From Treponema socranskii subsp. buccale (GTDB taxonomy: Bacteria; Spirochaetota; Spirochaetia; Treponematales; Treponemataceae), in assembly GCF_024181585.1 (NCBI RefSeq), contig NZ_CP054258.1, positions 1,922,001-1,986,000 on the forward strand: a DNA stretch of 64,000 nucleotides, in the 5' to 3' direction. This document shows, in pieces, positions 7,317 to 15,491 of the stretch (the first letter of the stretch is position 1; every line of letters begins with the position of its first letter). The notes under the pieces were generated by a model. It had not been told where the DNA came from, made no database searches, and saw only the letters and a list, made by a program, of their open reading frames with translations. Both the position numbers and the translations under genes were made by a program.

Positions 7317-8495
7317 ATGACAAAACGTAAAGACACGAAGGCAAAAGCTTTTACGTGCAGAGGAGCGGCGGCGCTCATCACGGCCGCACTGTTGACAGCG
7401 GCACTGCTGCTTACGGGCTGCCCGCAAAGTATCGAAAATAAGCCGAACATACCGAGCGGTCCCGATCCGAACTTGCGTATCGAAGGCGGCGTGCTTAAAG
7501 GGTATAACGAAACGCCTTCGGGCGCCCTCGTCATACCCGCAGGCGTTACTGAGATAGCCGGCAGTGCGTTTTCGGGTTGTACGAGCTTAACGCAAGTAAA
7601 CTTTCCCGCCTCGCTTACAACTATCGGCAGCTATGCTTTCGATAGTTGTACGGGATTGACAAGTTTGACCTTACCTGCAAGCCTCGAAACGCTGAACTAC
7701 AATGCCTTTTACGGCTGTACGGAAATAGCAGGCACGGTAGTCATGCCTGCAAACCTCAAGACTATCGGCAGCAGTACTTTTTCCAACTGCAATAAGGTCG
7801 ACGCTTTCGATTTTACACAGTGTACCCAGCTTACCTTTATCGACAGCTCGGCGTTCGGAAACTGTACGAAGATAACGGCGGTAACTTTGCTTAAAAGCCT
7901 TAAAACGATTGCAGCCAGCGCTTTTTCAAGCTGTACAAATCTTACAACGCTTACGGTGGATGCGGCAAGTCCGCACTTGTCTTCTGAAGACAATATCATC
8001 TACGATTTCAATAAAACAAAGCTCTTGTGCCGTGCGCCGAACGTAACGCAGGTTACCTTTCCGCCAACGCTTACTGAGATAGCCGGCAGTGCGTTTTCGG
8101 GTTGTACGAGCTTAACGCAAGTGAACTTTCCCGCCTCGCTTACAACTATCGGCAGCTATGCTTTCGATAGTTGTACGGGATTGACAAGTTTGACCTTACC
8201 TGCAAGCCTCGAAACGCTGAACTACAATGCCTTTTACGGCTGTACGGAAATAGCAGGCACGGTAGTCATGCCTGCAAACCTCAAGACTATCGGCAGCAGT
8301 ACTTTTTCCAACTGCAATAAGGTCGACGCTTTCGATTTTACACAGTGTACCCAGCTTACCTTTATCGACAGCTCGGCGTTCGGAAACTGTAAAGCGGATG
8401 CCGTATTTACGGTAAAGGCGGGCGGCAACATAAAGAACTTGTTGCTCAACAGCCGCAGCGGCATAAAAGCAAGCCAAATACGGGAAGTTCCCTAA
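7317..8495 (+). CDS. BspA-type leucine-rich-repeat surface lipoprotein, 392 aa
   Basis: Predicted lipoprotein. A basic N-terminus and hydrophobic stretch end in the lipobox LLTGC with Cys at residue 35. From about residue 70 it consists of TpLRR/BspA-type leucine-rich repeats of ~23 residues (for example AFSGCTSLTQVNFPASLTTI). Such proteins of oral and gut treponemes bind host matrix or other bacteria; that role here is inference. A 321-bp stretch (7546-7866) is repeated at 8071-8391 with one visible mismatch, so two blocks of about 107 residues are the same. The short tail KADAVFTVKAGGNIKN lies after the second block. GGGAG lies 8 nt before the ATG, directly after repeat copy E2. No promoter is apparent within the repeat. 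Confidence 0.9.
   Translation: MTKRKDTKAKAFTCRGAAALITAALLTAALLLTGCPQSIENKPNIPSGPDPNLRIEGGVLKGYNETPSGALVIPAGVTEIAGSAFSGCTSLTQVNFPASLTTIGSYAFDSCTGLTSLTLPASLETLNYNAFYGCTEIAGTVVMPANLKTIGSSTFSNCNKVDAFDFTQCTQLTFIDSSAFGNCTKITAVTLLKSLKTIAASAFSSCTNLTTLTVDAASPHLSSEDNIIYDFNKTKLLCRAPNVTQVTFPPTLTEIAGSAFSGCTSLTQVNFPASLTTIGSYAFDSCTGLTSLTLPASLETLNYNAFYGCTEIAGTVVMPANLKTIGSSTFSNCNKVDAFDFTQCTQLTFIDSSAFGNCKADAVFTVKAGGNIKNLLLNSRSGIKASQIREVP
7546..7866 (+). repeat. 321-bp direct duplication within the LRR gene, copy 1
   Basis: Matches 8071-8391 at an offset of 525 bp with one visible difference (GTAAAC versus GTGAAC). The length is a multiple of three, so recombination between copies would change repeat number without breaking the frame. 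Confidence 0.9.
8071..8391 (+). repeat. 321-bp direct duplication within the LRR gene, copy 2
   Basis: Second copy of the block at 7546-7866. The near identity points to recent duplication or gene conversion. Confidence 0.9.
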
Positions 8496-8509
8496 GGGAA
8501 GGAAGAAAA

Positions 8510-8947
8510 ATGAAAAAGGTCGTATTGATTTCGTGTTCCAAAGAAAAAGAGCCGGGCAAACACAGGGCTGAAGATTTATACATAGGCAGCTTATATAAAA
8601 AAGAGCTTGCCTATGCTAAACACGTCCTAAAACCCGATATGATATTCATCCTCTCGGATAAATATCATCTGCTCGAACTGTCAAGGGAAATCTCTTATCA
8701 TGAGGGTAATTTTAAGACACAACCTGCCGCCGAAAGAAAAAAATGGGCGCAAAAAGTCCTTGCTTCGTTAAAGGAAAAGACGGACATGGAAAAAGACGAG
8801 TTCACCATACTCGCAGGGGAAAAGTATTTTCACTACCTCATCCCCGCCCTTAAAAAATATAAAACGCCCCTGCACAAAATAGGCGGCATAGGCAGTCAAT
8901 TACATTGGCTCAAAGAAGAGCTTGCAAAACGGGGCATCAAAGCCTAG
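8510..8947 (+). CDS. DUF6884/YaaA-like small protein, 145 aa
   Basis: Soluble protein beginning KKVVLISCSKEKEPG, followed by AEDLYIGSLYKKELAYA, MIFILSDKYHLLELSREISYHE and ILAGEKYFHYLIPAL. This order (SCSK near the start, DLY..S..F/Y, LSAKYGLL-like segment, GxxY) is that of DUF6884 proteins, relatives of the YaaA/TGT-like fold often found in mobile or defence contexts. The activity is not established. The ATG has GGAAGGA just upstream and lies 14 bp after the LRR gene, so the two may be co-transcribed. The call is fairly sure; the function is unknown. Confidence 0.75.
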   Translation: MKKVVLISCSKEKEPGKHRAEDLYIGSLYKKELAYAKHVLKPDMIFILSDKYHLLELSREISYHEGNFKTQPAAERKKWAQKVLASLKEKTDMEKDEFTILAGEKYFHYLIPALKKYKTPLHKIGGIGSQLHWLKEELAKRGIKA

Positions 8948-8989
8948 CGGACTGCCGAAAGCGGCCGGCGTTTCAACGGATAATTTTCC

Positions 8990-9038
8990 GTACTGTGTAA
9001 TTGATAAATCCGTTACACAGTACAAATTATCAATTACA
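8990..9038. repeat. Interleaved inverted repeats (pseudoknot-like)
   Basis: GTACTGTGTAA (8990-9000) is the inverse of TTACACAGTAC (9013-9023), and TGTAATTGATAA (8996-9007) is the inverse of TTATCAATTACA (9027-9038). The arms alternate and overlap, so as RNA they form either competing hairpins or an H-type pseudoknot. It lies in the 364-bp gap between the DUF6884 and DUF4469 genes. Confidence 0.65.
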
Positions 9039-9062
9039 TAAGAAGGTATAAAGACACTCAAA

Positions 9063-9297
9063 AGGTAAACCGCCCGGTTACACGCGCCGCTCTTCTTACG
9101 GTTTACCCGCGTCTTCCGGCGGACACCCCGCCCGAAGCTTCCATAAGCGCCTCCCGCTCTTTATTCTTCGGGTTCTTAAGGCGGAGCCCTAAGCAGTGCG
9201 AGGAAGAAGGATGGGGTCGTAGGGGCAGGAAGAAACCCCTGCCCTGAACGGGGGTGTCGTCCTGCCCCTGCAAGACGGGGTCTAAGGGCTCCCCCTT
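9063..9297 (+). promoter_or_regulatory. GC-rich nested inverted repeats ahead of the DUF4469 gene
   Basis: GGTAAACCG and CGGTTTACC pair near 9063-9107. Farther on, GGAGCCCT (9183-9190) pairs with AGGGCTCC (9285-9292) around AGGGGCAGG (9221-9229) and CCTGCCCCT (9261-9269). GGGCAGG (9223-9229) can instead pair with CCTGCCC (9238-9244). The block ends at the ribosome binding site of the gene at 9312. It may be a structured leader or a non-coding RNA; nothing protein-like is seen in the gap. Confidence 0.45.
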
Positions 9298-9311
9298 ATG
9301 AGGAGAACACC

Positions 9312-10049
9312 ATGTCAAAGAAAAAGTTCGTATGGGAAGTCTACCTTCGTCCGAACACGCTTTCAAAAGATACCGAGCGCGACTGCATCGCGGACGTCCG
9401 TTTCCGCGGAGGAGCGAAACGGAACGAAGACATCGCCGACGTCATCACAAAAGAAAGAAGCGAGTTCCGGCGCGAAACCATCATCAATATTTTGAACCTC
9501 CGCGACGAAGCGGTAAAAAACTTCATTCAGGACGGCATGAGCTTTATCGACGGCATCGTGCAGATCGCCCCGCGCGTTACGGGCGTGTGGAAAACCGAAA
9601 ACTCGCCCTATAACGCGGCCGTACATAAGCGTACCGTAGACCTCATTCCGACGCACGACTTCAAAGCCGTCCTCGACGATATCACCATAAAAGTACTCGG
9701 CTTAAAAGACGATTCGTTCCGCATCACGTCAGTCACCGACACGGCGACGGGATTGTCGGACGGCACAATCACGATCGGAGACGACCTCATCATCGAAGGA
9801 GAAAAAATCAAAGTCGATGAAAGCGATGCCGCTCAGGGTGTGTTTTTCAAAGGAGCCGACGGTGCGGAGCACAAAACCTCCCGCCGCCTTTCGGTCAATA
9901 AGCCCGGTCAGCTCATCGCCCGCGTTCCCTCATCGCTTCCCGAAGGCAAAACGACCGTCATCGTGCGCACAAAGTACACGGGAAGCGCAACCGTATTGAA
10001 AGAGCTCCGCGAAATCGTCTGTAAACTTAGCTGCACCGCCAAAAGATAA
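9312..10049 (+). CDS. HU-like DNA-binding / DUF4469 Ig-fold protein, 245 aa
   Basis: The N-terminal ~125 residues (SKKKFVWEVYLRPNTLSKD..., IADVITKERSEFRRETIINIL, VQIAPRVTGVWKTENSPYN) match the HU/IHF-like DNA-binding module found in Bacteroidetes and treponemes. The C-terminal ~110 residues (FRITSVTDTATGLSDGTITIGDDLIIEGEKIKV... IVRTKYTGSATVLKELREI) match DUF4469, an Ig-like fold that regularly accompanies it. The function is uncertain; a nucleoid or mobile-element-associated DNA-binding role is inferred from the HU-like part. GGAG lies 9 nt before ATG 9312. A terminator follows. Upstream is a structured GC-rich leader. Confidence 0.8.
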   Translation: MSKKKFVWEVYLRPNTLSKDTERDCIADVRFRGGAKRNEDIADVITKERSEFRRETIINILNLRDEAVKNFIQDGMSFIDGIVQIAPRVTGVWKTENSPYNAAVHKRTVDLIPTHDFKAVLDDITIKVLGLKDDSFRITSVTDTATGLSDGTITIGDDLIIEGEKIKVDESDAAQGVFFKGADGAEHKTSRRLSVNKPGQLIARVPSSLPEGKTTVIVRTKYTGSATVLKELREIVCKLSCTAKR

Positions 10050-10073
10050 TCTCAAAGCAATCGCATCCGGCTG

Positions 10074-10111
10074 TCCGCTCAAAGGCAAGCCCTTTCGAGC
10101 GGATATTTTAT
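10074..10111 (+). terminator. Intrinsic terminator after the DUF4469 gene
   Basis: TCCGCTC AAAGG (10074-10085) pairs with CCTTT, a bulged C and GAGCGGA (10091-10103), followed by TATTTTATT. Confidence 0.75.
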
Positions 10112-10130
10112 TCGTGCACAGTCTCGATCC

Positions 10131-10290
10131 GATCGTATATTCCGTACCGCTCGTATAGCGCCTTACGAACTTTTCGTATACGGCGATACGCGCTTTTCGT
10201 ATGCCGCGACTCGGATCTCTCGTATACCGCCCTGCGAAGCGCTCGTATACACTTGCACGAAGCTCGCGTATACCGCTTCCGAAACCCTCG
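10131..10290. repeat. Degenerate tandem repeat, about 21-26 bp units
   Basis: Seven imperfect units built on TCGTATACCGC followed by a CGAAG-like half (for example CTCGTATACCGCCCTGCGAAG at 10219, CTCGTATACACTTGCACGAAG at 10242). Spacing between TCGTATA cores is about 21-26 bp. It fills the gap between two convergent genes. No protein reading explains it. Confidence 0.65.
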
Positions 10291-10309
10291 TCCGCTTCAG
10301 CGTCCCCCC

Positions 10310-11410
10310 TTACAGCGCGTCGAAAAAGCCTTTAGCCTTCAAGAGTTCCGCGTTCAAAATACCGCCGAGCGCGGCACCGCGTTTCGTATTGTGACTCAGC
10401 GAAACGAATTTTACGTCGAACACGTTGCACGGTCGGAGCCGTCCGATAACGCAGGCCATGCCGCCTTCGGTTTCGCGGTCGCGCCTCGGCTGCGGGCGGT
10501 TTTCTTCGGAGCGAAGCACGATCGGATGAACGGGCGCGGACGGCAGCTGCAATTCCTGCGGAAGCGAGCGATAGCTCTTCCACACGCGCGCGATCTCTTC
10601 GATCGAAGGTTTTTTCTCCTGCGGTAAATCGAAGTCGAGGTTTACGCAGGCGGTGTGTCCGTCGACGACGGGAACGCGCGTACACGTCGACGATACGGCA
10701 GGGCCCGCCGCATTGACGATTTCGCCGTCTTTGACCGAACCGAGTATCTTCAAACATTCGCGCTCGGTTTTTTCTTCTTCGCCTCCGATAAACGGCACGA
10801 TATTGTCGATCATGTCGAAGGACGGCACGCCGGGGTACCCCGCCCCGCTGGTCGCCTGCAGCGTCGTTACGATCATGCACTTGATCGGATAGCCCGCCCG
10901 GATGAGGGCGTGGATCGGCATCATATAAGTTTGCAGCGAACAGTTCGGCTTTACGACGATAAAGCCCTTGTCCCAGCCGTAGTGCCGTTTTTGAAACGCG
11001 ATCACGTCGAGGTGCGCCCAGTTGATTTCCGGTACGAGCATGGGTACATCGCTCGTCCAGCGGTTTGCACTCGCGTTTGAAACGACGGGTATACCCTCCG
11101 CCGCATAGCGCGCTTCGAGCGCTTTGATTTCGTCTTTGCTCATTTCAAGCGCGCTGAACACAAAGGCGCATTTGCCGAGCGCACGCGGTGCGTCGTTCGC
11201 ATCCTCGACGGTAAGCTTTGCAACGCCCGAAGGGATATCCGCTCCGATGAGCCAGCGGTTTGCGACCGCTTCTTCGTACGATTTGCCCGCGGAGCGCGGA
11301 CTTGCCGCAACATAGCTCACTTCAAACCACGGATGATTTTCAAGCAGCGCGATATAGCGCTGACCGACCATGCCCGTCGCACCGAGCACGCCTACCGGTA
11401 TCTTTTCCAT
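10310..11410 (-). CDS. asd: Aspartate-semialdehyde dehydrogenase, 366 aa
   Basis: Reduces aspartyl phosphate to aspartate semialdehyde with NADPH, the branch point to lysine/diaminopimelate, threonine and methionine. The N-terminal GVLGATGMVGQRY is the Rossmann nucleotide-binding loop; the catalytic cysteine lies in VKPNCSLQTY (about residue 157). Substrate-binding motifs ATSGAGYPGVPSFD and NTKRGAALGGILNAE follow. The form resembles the archaeal/fungal-type enzyme rather than the enterobacterial one. The start is taken at ATG 11410 because AAGGAA lies 7-8 nt upstream; an in-frame ATG 57 bp earlier lacks a site. dapA lies 74 bp upstream, so consecutive pathway steps sit together. Confidence 0.93.
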   Translation of the reverse strand: MEKIPVGVLGATGMVGQRYIALLENHPWFEVSYVAASPRSAGKSYEEAVANRWLIGADIPSGVAKLTVEDANDAPRALGKCAFVFSALEMSKDEIKALEARYAAEGIPVVSNASANRWTSDVPMLVPEINWAHLDVIAFQKRHYGWDKGFIVVKPNCSLQTYMMPIHALIRAGYPIKCMIVTTLQATSGAGYPGVPSFDMIDNIVPFIGGEEEKTERECLKILGSVKDGEIVNAAGPAVSSTCTRVPVVDGHTACVNLDFDLPQEKKPSIEEIARVWKSYRSLPQELQLPSAPVHPIVLRSEENRPQPRRDRETEGGMACVIGRLRPCNVFDVKFVSLSHNTKRGAALGGILNAELLKAKGFFDAL

Positions 11411-11484
11411 AACAATTTCCTTAATAATTTTATTCGTCAAATGTAAATTCGGCGGAGCGCAACGCACGCCTTACAATCCGTGCG

Positions 11485-12390
11485 TTATAATCCGCACGCC
11501 GAAAGCGCTTCTTCGATAATCTTTTTCGCCTCGTCGTGCACGTCGACGAGCGGCAAACGCACGCTCCCCGAAGGCAAACCTTTGACGCGCATCGCATATT
11601 TTATCGACGTGGGATTTCCGTCGATAAAAGCCGCTTTGAAAAACGGCAGCAGGCGATAATGAATTTTCCGCGCCGCTTCATAATCGCCGGAAAGAGCCGC
11701 TCTTACCATTTCCGAAACGAGAGCAGGCGCCGCATTCGAAACGACCGATACGACGCCGTCGCCGCCCGACGCCAAAAGCGGAAGCGTCATCGCGTCATCC
11801 CCGCTCAGTACGGCAAAGTCGGGATGCTTCGATTTAATCGTCGCGATAACGTCCGTCATCTGCGAAATGCTGCCGCTCGCTTCTTTTACGCCCGCGATAT
11901 TCGGCAAATCCGCGATGCGCGAAAGCGTCGGCGTATCGATGTTTTTTCCGGTGCGGCCGGCGATATTGTACACGAGGATCGGAATGCCTACGCGAGAAAC
12001 CGCTTCAAAGTGCCGAAATATGCCTTCGGACGAAGGTTTATTGTAATAAGGAGTTACGACGAGAGCGGCATCCGCGCCCGCTTTTTTTGCGCGCTCCGTG
12101 TAACGGACGGCATCTCTCGTATTGTTGCTGCCCGCGCCGAGGACGACAGGCACTTTGACGCTCTTCGCTTTTTCGAACGCACGCACTTCTTCCATTACGA
12201 CGTCGATGATACGCTGTTCTTCGTCTTCATCGAGCGTCGGCGTTTCGCCCGTCGTACCGAGCGGCACGAGTCCGTCGATGCCCTCTTCCATTTGAAAACG
12301 GAGCAGCTTTCGATATCCGTCATAATCGATCGAACCGTCTTCCTTCATCGGCGTAATCATCGCCGTAAATGCACCGCGTAACCGTATCAT
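11485..12390 (-). CDS. dapA: 4-hydroxy-tetrahydrodipicolinate synthase, 301 aa
   Basis: Condenses pyruvate with aspartate semialdehyde in lysine and diaminopimelate synthesis. The TIM-barrel family signature LVPLGTTGETPTL is near residues 41-53, VVTPYYNKPS at 111-120, the catalytic tyrosine in VYNIAGRTG (Tyr141) and the Schiff-base lysine in IAGVKEASGS (Lys169). The length is normal. GAGGCG precedes ATG 12390. The next gene downstream is asd, which makes its substrate. No lysine riboswitch is visible in the 65-bp upstream gap. Confidence 0.95.
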   Translation of the reverse strand: MIRLRGAFTAMITPMKEDGSIDYDGYRKLLRFQMEEGIDGLVPLGTTGETPTLDEDEEQRIIDVVMEEVRAFEKAKSVKVPVVLGAGSNNTRDAVRYTERAKKAGADAALVVTPYYNKPSSEGIFRHFEAVSRVGIPILVYNIAGRTGKNIDTPTLSRIADLPNIAGVKEASGSISQMTDVIATIKSKHPDFAVLSGDDAMTLPLLASGGDGVVSVVSNAAPALVSEMVRAALSGDYEAARKIHYRLLPFFKAAFIDGNPTSIKYAMRVKGLPSGSVRLPLVDVHDEAKKIIEEALSACGL

Positions 12391-12455
12391 AATCGCCTCG
12401 CATTTTCGAATGATGAACGCATTATCGCACGTTTATGTGTTTTGAGCAATGCATT

Positions 12456-13415
12456 TTATTTTCGACAGCCGGTCGTAAAATCGACTTCATTGACAAGCGC
12501 TTGTCCGTTTGTAAAGCGTTTCAAATTATCGAGCGCGATCGCAAAGATGCGCCGAAAAGTTTCCGGCAAATGATACCCGCCTGCAACGTGCGGTGTCAAA
12601 ATCAAATTCGGCGTTTTCCAAAGCTTCGAATCGGCGGGAAGCGGTTCGGGAACGGTAACGTCGATTGCCGCACCGGCGATCAGTTTTTCCGTAAGCGCCG
12701 CATAGAGGTCGTCAGAATTTACGGCGCTGCCTCGTCCGGCATTCAAAAAAAATGCAGTCCTTTTCATACGGGAAAATCGCGCTTCGTTCCACATTCCCTC
12801 GGTCGACGCATTCGACGGCAAAACGGACGCAACGACATCGGCACGCTCCAGCATTTCGTCAAGTTTGTCGATCGCAGCCACTTCATCGAAAAAATCAAGC
12901 GCGGAGGCGGCCTTTCGTTTTATGCCGATCGTGTAAGCGCCGACGCCTTTAACGAGATGGGCAAAATACGTTCCTATATCGCCCGTTCCGACAATCAAAA
13001 CGCACGCGCCTTCAGGCGTCGTCACATCTCCCATATCGGTCCATACGGATTTATTTTGCGCATCGCGGTACAGGTGCAGCTTTTTCATAAGCATGAGCAT
13101 GACGGCGAACATGTGCTCCGCGACGGCTTGTCCGTATGCGCCGCTCGCATTGGTAAGTTTCGCGCCGACGGGAAAAACGCCGGGAGCGATGTACGCATCG
13201 GCGCCTGCGGAATTGAGCTGCATCCATTTGAGATTCGAAGCATTTTTTAATAAAACAGGATCCGCATTTCCGAAGATGATTTCGGCGCTTTGTATGAGTT
13301 CCTTTGTCGCGTCATTCGCCGCGCAGTACGCTACTTCATATCGATCGTGCGCCTCCGTTTCAAGCGCGCGCTTTTGTTCCGCTGTCAGATTCCACACGCA
13401 TACAAGTTTTTTCAT
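12456..13415 (-). CDS. D-2-hydroxyacid dehydrogenase family protein, 319 aa
   Basis: NAD(P)-dependent 2-hydroxyacid dehydrogenase of the D-isomer family. The nucleotide-binding fold shows VLIVGTGDIGTYFA; the catalytic Arg lies in LNAGRGSAVNSDDLY, the Glu in DVTVPEPLPADS and the His in LILTPHVAGGYH. The substrate is not determinable; phosphoglycerate dehydrogenase is less likely because there is no ACT/ASB C-terminal part. The start is set at ATG 13415, 5 nt after GGAGG; a TTG 12 bp earlier overlaps that Shine-Dalgarno. It lies 12 bp downstream of a pseudouridine synthase gene in the leftward block. Confidence 0.9.
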   Translation of the reverse strand: MKKLVCVWNLTAEQKRALETEAHDRYEVAYCAANDATKELIQSAEIIFGNADPVLLKNASNLKWMQLNSAGADAYIAPGVFPVGAKLTNASGAYGQAVAEHMFAVMLMLMKKLHLYRDAQNKSVWTDMGDVTTPEGACVLIVGTGDIGTYFAHLVKGVGAYTIGIKRKAASALDFFDEVAAIDKLDEMLERADVVASVLPSNASTEGMWNEARFSRMKRTAFFLNAGRGSAVNSDDLYAALTEKLIAGAAIDVTVPEPLPADSKLWKTPNLILTPHVAGGYHLPETFRRIFAIALDNLKRFTNGQALVNEVDFTTGCRK

Positions 13416-13427
13416 ATCGACCTCCAA

Positions 13428-14354
13428 TTAAAACCCTTCCGGCAGCTTTGCACACACCGTAAGCATATCGCCGCTTACCGGATGCACAAACGAAAGCGAA
13501 TACGCGTGCAGAAAAAGCCGTTCCGCTCTTTCTCCGCCGTAGCGTTCGTCGCCGAAAATCGGCATACCGCGAGAGGCGAGGTGAATGCGGATTTGATGCG
13601 TGCGTCCCGTAAGGGGCTTCGCTTCAATTCTTAACAATTTTTTTCCGTCCCTCGTGCATTCGCCGAGCACCGTAAAATCCGTACGCGCAAAGCGCCCTCG
13701 CCCGTCCGTTACTTCACCCCACATGCCGCTTCCGCCGAGCTTGCCGATTCTGCTTTCGACGCTGAAGTACGCTTCGGGCGGCGCAAAAGGTTTTGCGGCG
13801 AGGGCGCGGTATATTTTTCGCACGCCGCCGTTTTCGAACAGTTCGTGTATGCGCGCGTTTACCGAACGCTGTTTTGTAAAAAGCAAAACCCCGCTCGTCG
13901 TCCTGTCGAGGCGGTGCATGATACCCGCATACGGCTTGTTTCGAAGCGAAGGATTTTTTTTCCACAGCCACGATATGACGGCGTCGTGCATATTGTCCCG
14001 CTTTCCCGCAATCGTCGGTTCGGTAAGAAAGAAAGCGGGTTTATCGACGATTATTAAAAAATCGTCTTCGTATAAAATCGATTTTTCGGAAAGTTCAAAA
14101 GATATGTCGTCGTTTTGCTTTTCGTAAAAAAATTTTTCCCGATCGATTTTTACGGCGATGCGGCATCCCTTTTTTATCATATACGCGGGGATGCGGCGCT
14201 GCGCACCGTTCGAAAATACCGCGCCTGCGATGATGAGGCGCCGTATTTTGGAATTGCTTACGGATGCTTCAGTACCGAAATACGGCGGCAGTTTTTTTCG
14301 CAAAAGCTCGTCGAGACGGGAAGCTTCATCGGCGATAAAAAAAATCGTTTCCAC
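13428..14354 (-). CDS. RluA-family pseudouridine synthase, 308 aa
   Basis: Isomerises uridine to pseudouridine in rRNA or tRNA. The N-terminal ~80 residues look like an S4 RNA-binding domain (LDELLRKKLP...ISNSKIRRLIIAGAVFSNG). The catalytic domain contains ILYEDDFLIIVDKPAF, the hallmark GIMHRLDRTTSGVLLF with catalytic Asp150, and RTHQIRIHLASRGMPIFGDERYG. Which uridine is modified (RluC, RluD or TruC type) cannot be told. GTG 14354 is the best start but has only a weak upstream site. It follows asnA by 30 bp. Confidence 0.9.
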   Translation of the reverse strand: METIFFIADEASRLDELLRKKLPPYFGTEASVSNSKIRRLIIAGAVFSNGAQRRIPAYMIKKGCRIAVKIDREKFFYEKQNDDISFELSEKSILYEDDFLIIVDKPAFFLTEPTIAGKRDNMHDAVISWLWKKNPSLRNKPYAGIMHRLDRTTSGVLLFTKQRSVNARIHELFENGGVRKIYRALAAKPFAPPEAYFSVESRIGKLGGSGMWGEVTDGRGRFARTDFTVLGECTRDGKKLLRIEAKPLTGRTHQIRIHLASRGMPIFGDERYGGERAERLFLHAYSLSFVHPVSGDMLTVCAKLPEGF

Positions 14355-14384
14355 CGCAGAGCCGCTTTTATGCGGATGTCCGCG

Positions 14385-15416
14385 CTACAAAAGCGCGATG
14401 CCCAAGTCGGCGCAGTCTTTAATCATTTTTTTCGGCCAAATGCTCACCTGCGTTTCGCCGATGTGCGCTTTTTTGAGCAAAAACATACACAAGCGAGACT
14501 GCCCGATACCGCCTCCGAGCGTTTGCAGCAGTTCGCCTTTTAATAATTTTTTGTGGAACTCGAATTTTTCGCGGTCGGTACAGCCCCGCTCTTTGAGCTG
14601 CGCTTTCAGCGATTCGGGAGAAACGCGGATGCCCATGGACGAAAGTTCGAGCGGCGCTTTCAGCACGCCGTTCCATACGATGATATCGCCGTTCAAGCCG
14701 CGGTGTCCGTCGCCCGTTTCGGTAATCCAATCGTCGTAATCGGGCGCGCGCCCGTCGTGAACGGAACCGCTCGGCATTTTTCCGCCGATGCCGGTTATAA
14801 ACACCGCGCCGTATTTTTTTGCAGCCTTCGCTTCCCGCTCGTGCGGAGTAAGAGCGGGGTATTCCTTTTCCAAATCATCGGCATACAAAAGCGTAATATT
14901 TTCCGGGAGAGACGGCGCAATCGAAGCGTAGTGATCGTAAATATAAAACTCGGCGCGCTTGAGGCAGCGGTAAATTTTTTTTACGATTTCGTGCAGGTAA
15001 AACACCGTGCGATTTTCAGGCTCGATCGCCATTTCCCAATCCCACTGATCGACGTACAGAGAATGAATCGCATCGAGCGTTTCGTCGGGACGGATCGCAT
15101 TCATATCCGTGTAAATGCCGAAACCCGATCGCATGCCGAGCTCCGTCACTTTCAAGCGCTTCCACTTGGCGAGCGACTGCACGATTTCCATGCGCTTGTT
15201 TTCCATATCTTTTACCGGAAACGATACCGGCCGTTCGACGCCGTTCAAATCGTCGTTTACGCCGAGTCCGCTCTGTACGAAAAGCGGCGCCGTAACGCGC
15301 GTCAAATTCAATTCGGTCGAAAGCGCCGTTTGGAAAAAATTTTTTATCAGGACGATCGCGTGTTCCGTCTCTTTCGAATTCAGTATCGGCTTGTAATGCA
15401 ACGGCAATTCATTCAT
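14385..15416 (-). CDS. asnA: Aspartate-ammonia ligase (AsnA), 343 aa
   Basis: Makes asparagine from aspartate, ammonia and ATP (AMP-forming). The class II aminoacyl-tRNA-synthetase-like fold shows LTRVTAPLFVQSGLGVNDDLNGVERPV near the N-terminus, AKWKRLKVTELGMRSGFGIYTDMNAIR, HSLYVDQWDWE and a C-terminal GGGIGQSRLCMFLLKKAHIGETQVSIWP. The length is as for other AsnA enzymes. ATG 15416 has only a weak CGGA upstream. The gene lies between apt and a pseudouridine synthase gene on the same strand with small gaps. Confidence 0.95.
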   Translation of the reverse strand: MNELPLHYKPILNSKETEHAIVLIKNFFQTALSTELNLTRVTAPLFVQSGLGVNDDLNGVERPVSFPVKDMENKRMEIVQSLAKWKRLKVTELGMRSGFGIYTDMNAIRPDETLDAIHSLYVDQWDWEMAIEPENRTVFYLHEIVKKIYRCLKRAEFYIYDHYASIAPSLPENITLLYADDLEKEYPALTPHEREAKAAKKYGAVFITGIGGKMPSGSVHDGRAPDYDDWITETGDGHRGLNGDIIVWNGVLKAPLELSSMGIRVSPESLKAQLKERGCTDREKFEFHKKLLKGELLQTLGGGIGQSRLCMFLLKKAHIGETQVSIWPKKMIKDCADLGIALL

Positions 15417-15491
15417 AAAATATCCGTAATTAATAATTAATAATTTTCAAAAATTGCAAATCTCAGAGGTCTTCCTTAAACGTATGCACGA

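Noticed and set aside
7317-8495. LRR gene as an assembly artefact because of its internal duplication
   Set aside because: The two copies have a sequence difference and different flanks, and each continues in frame into unique sequence.
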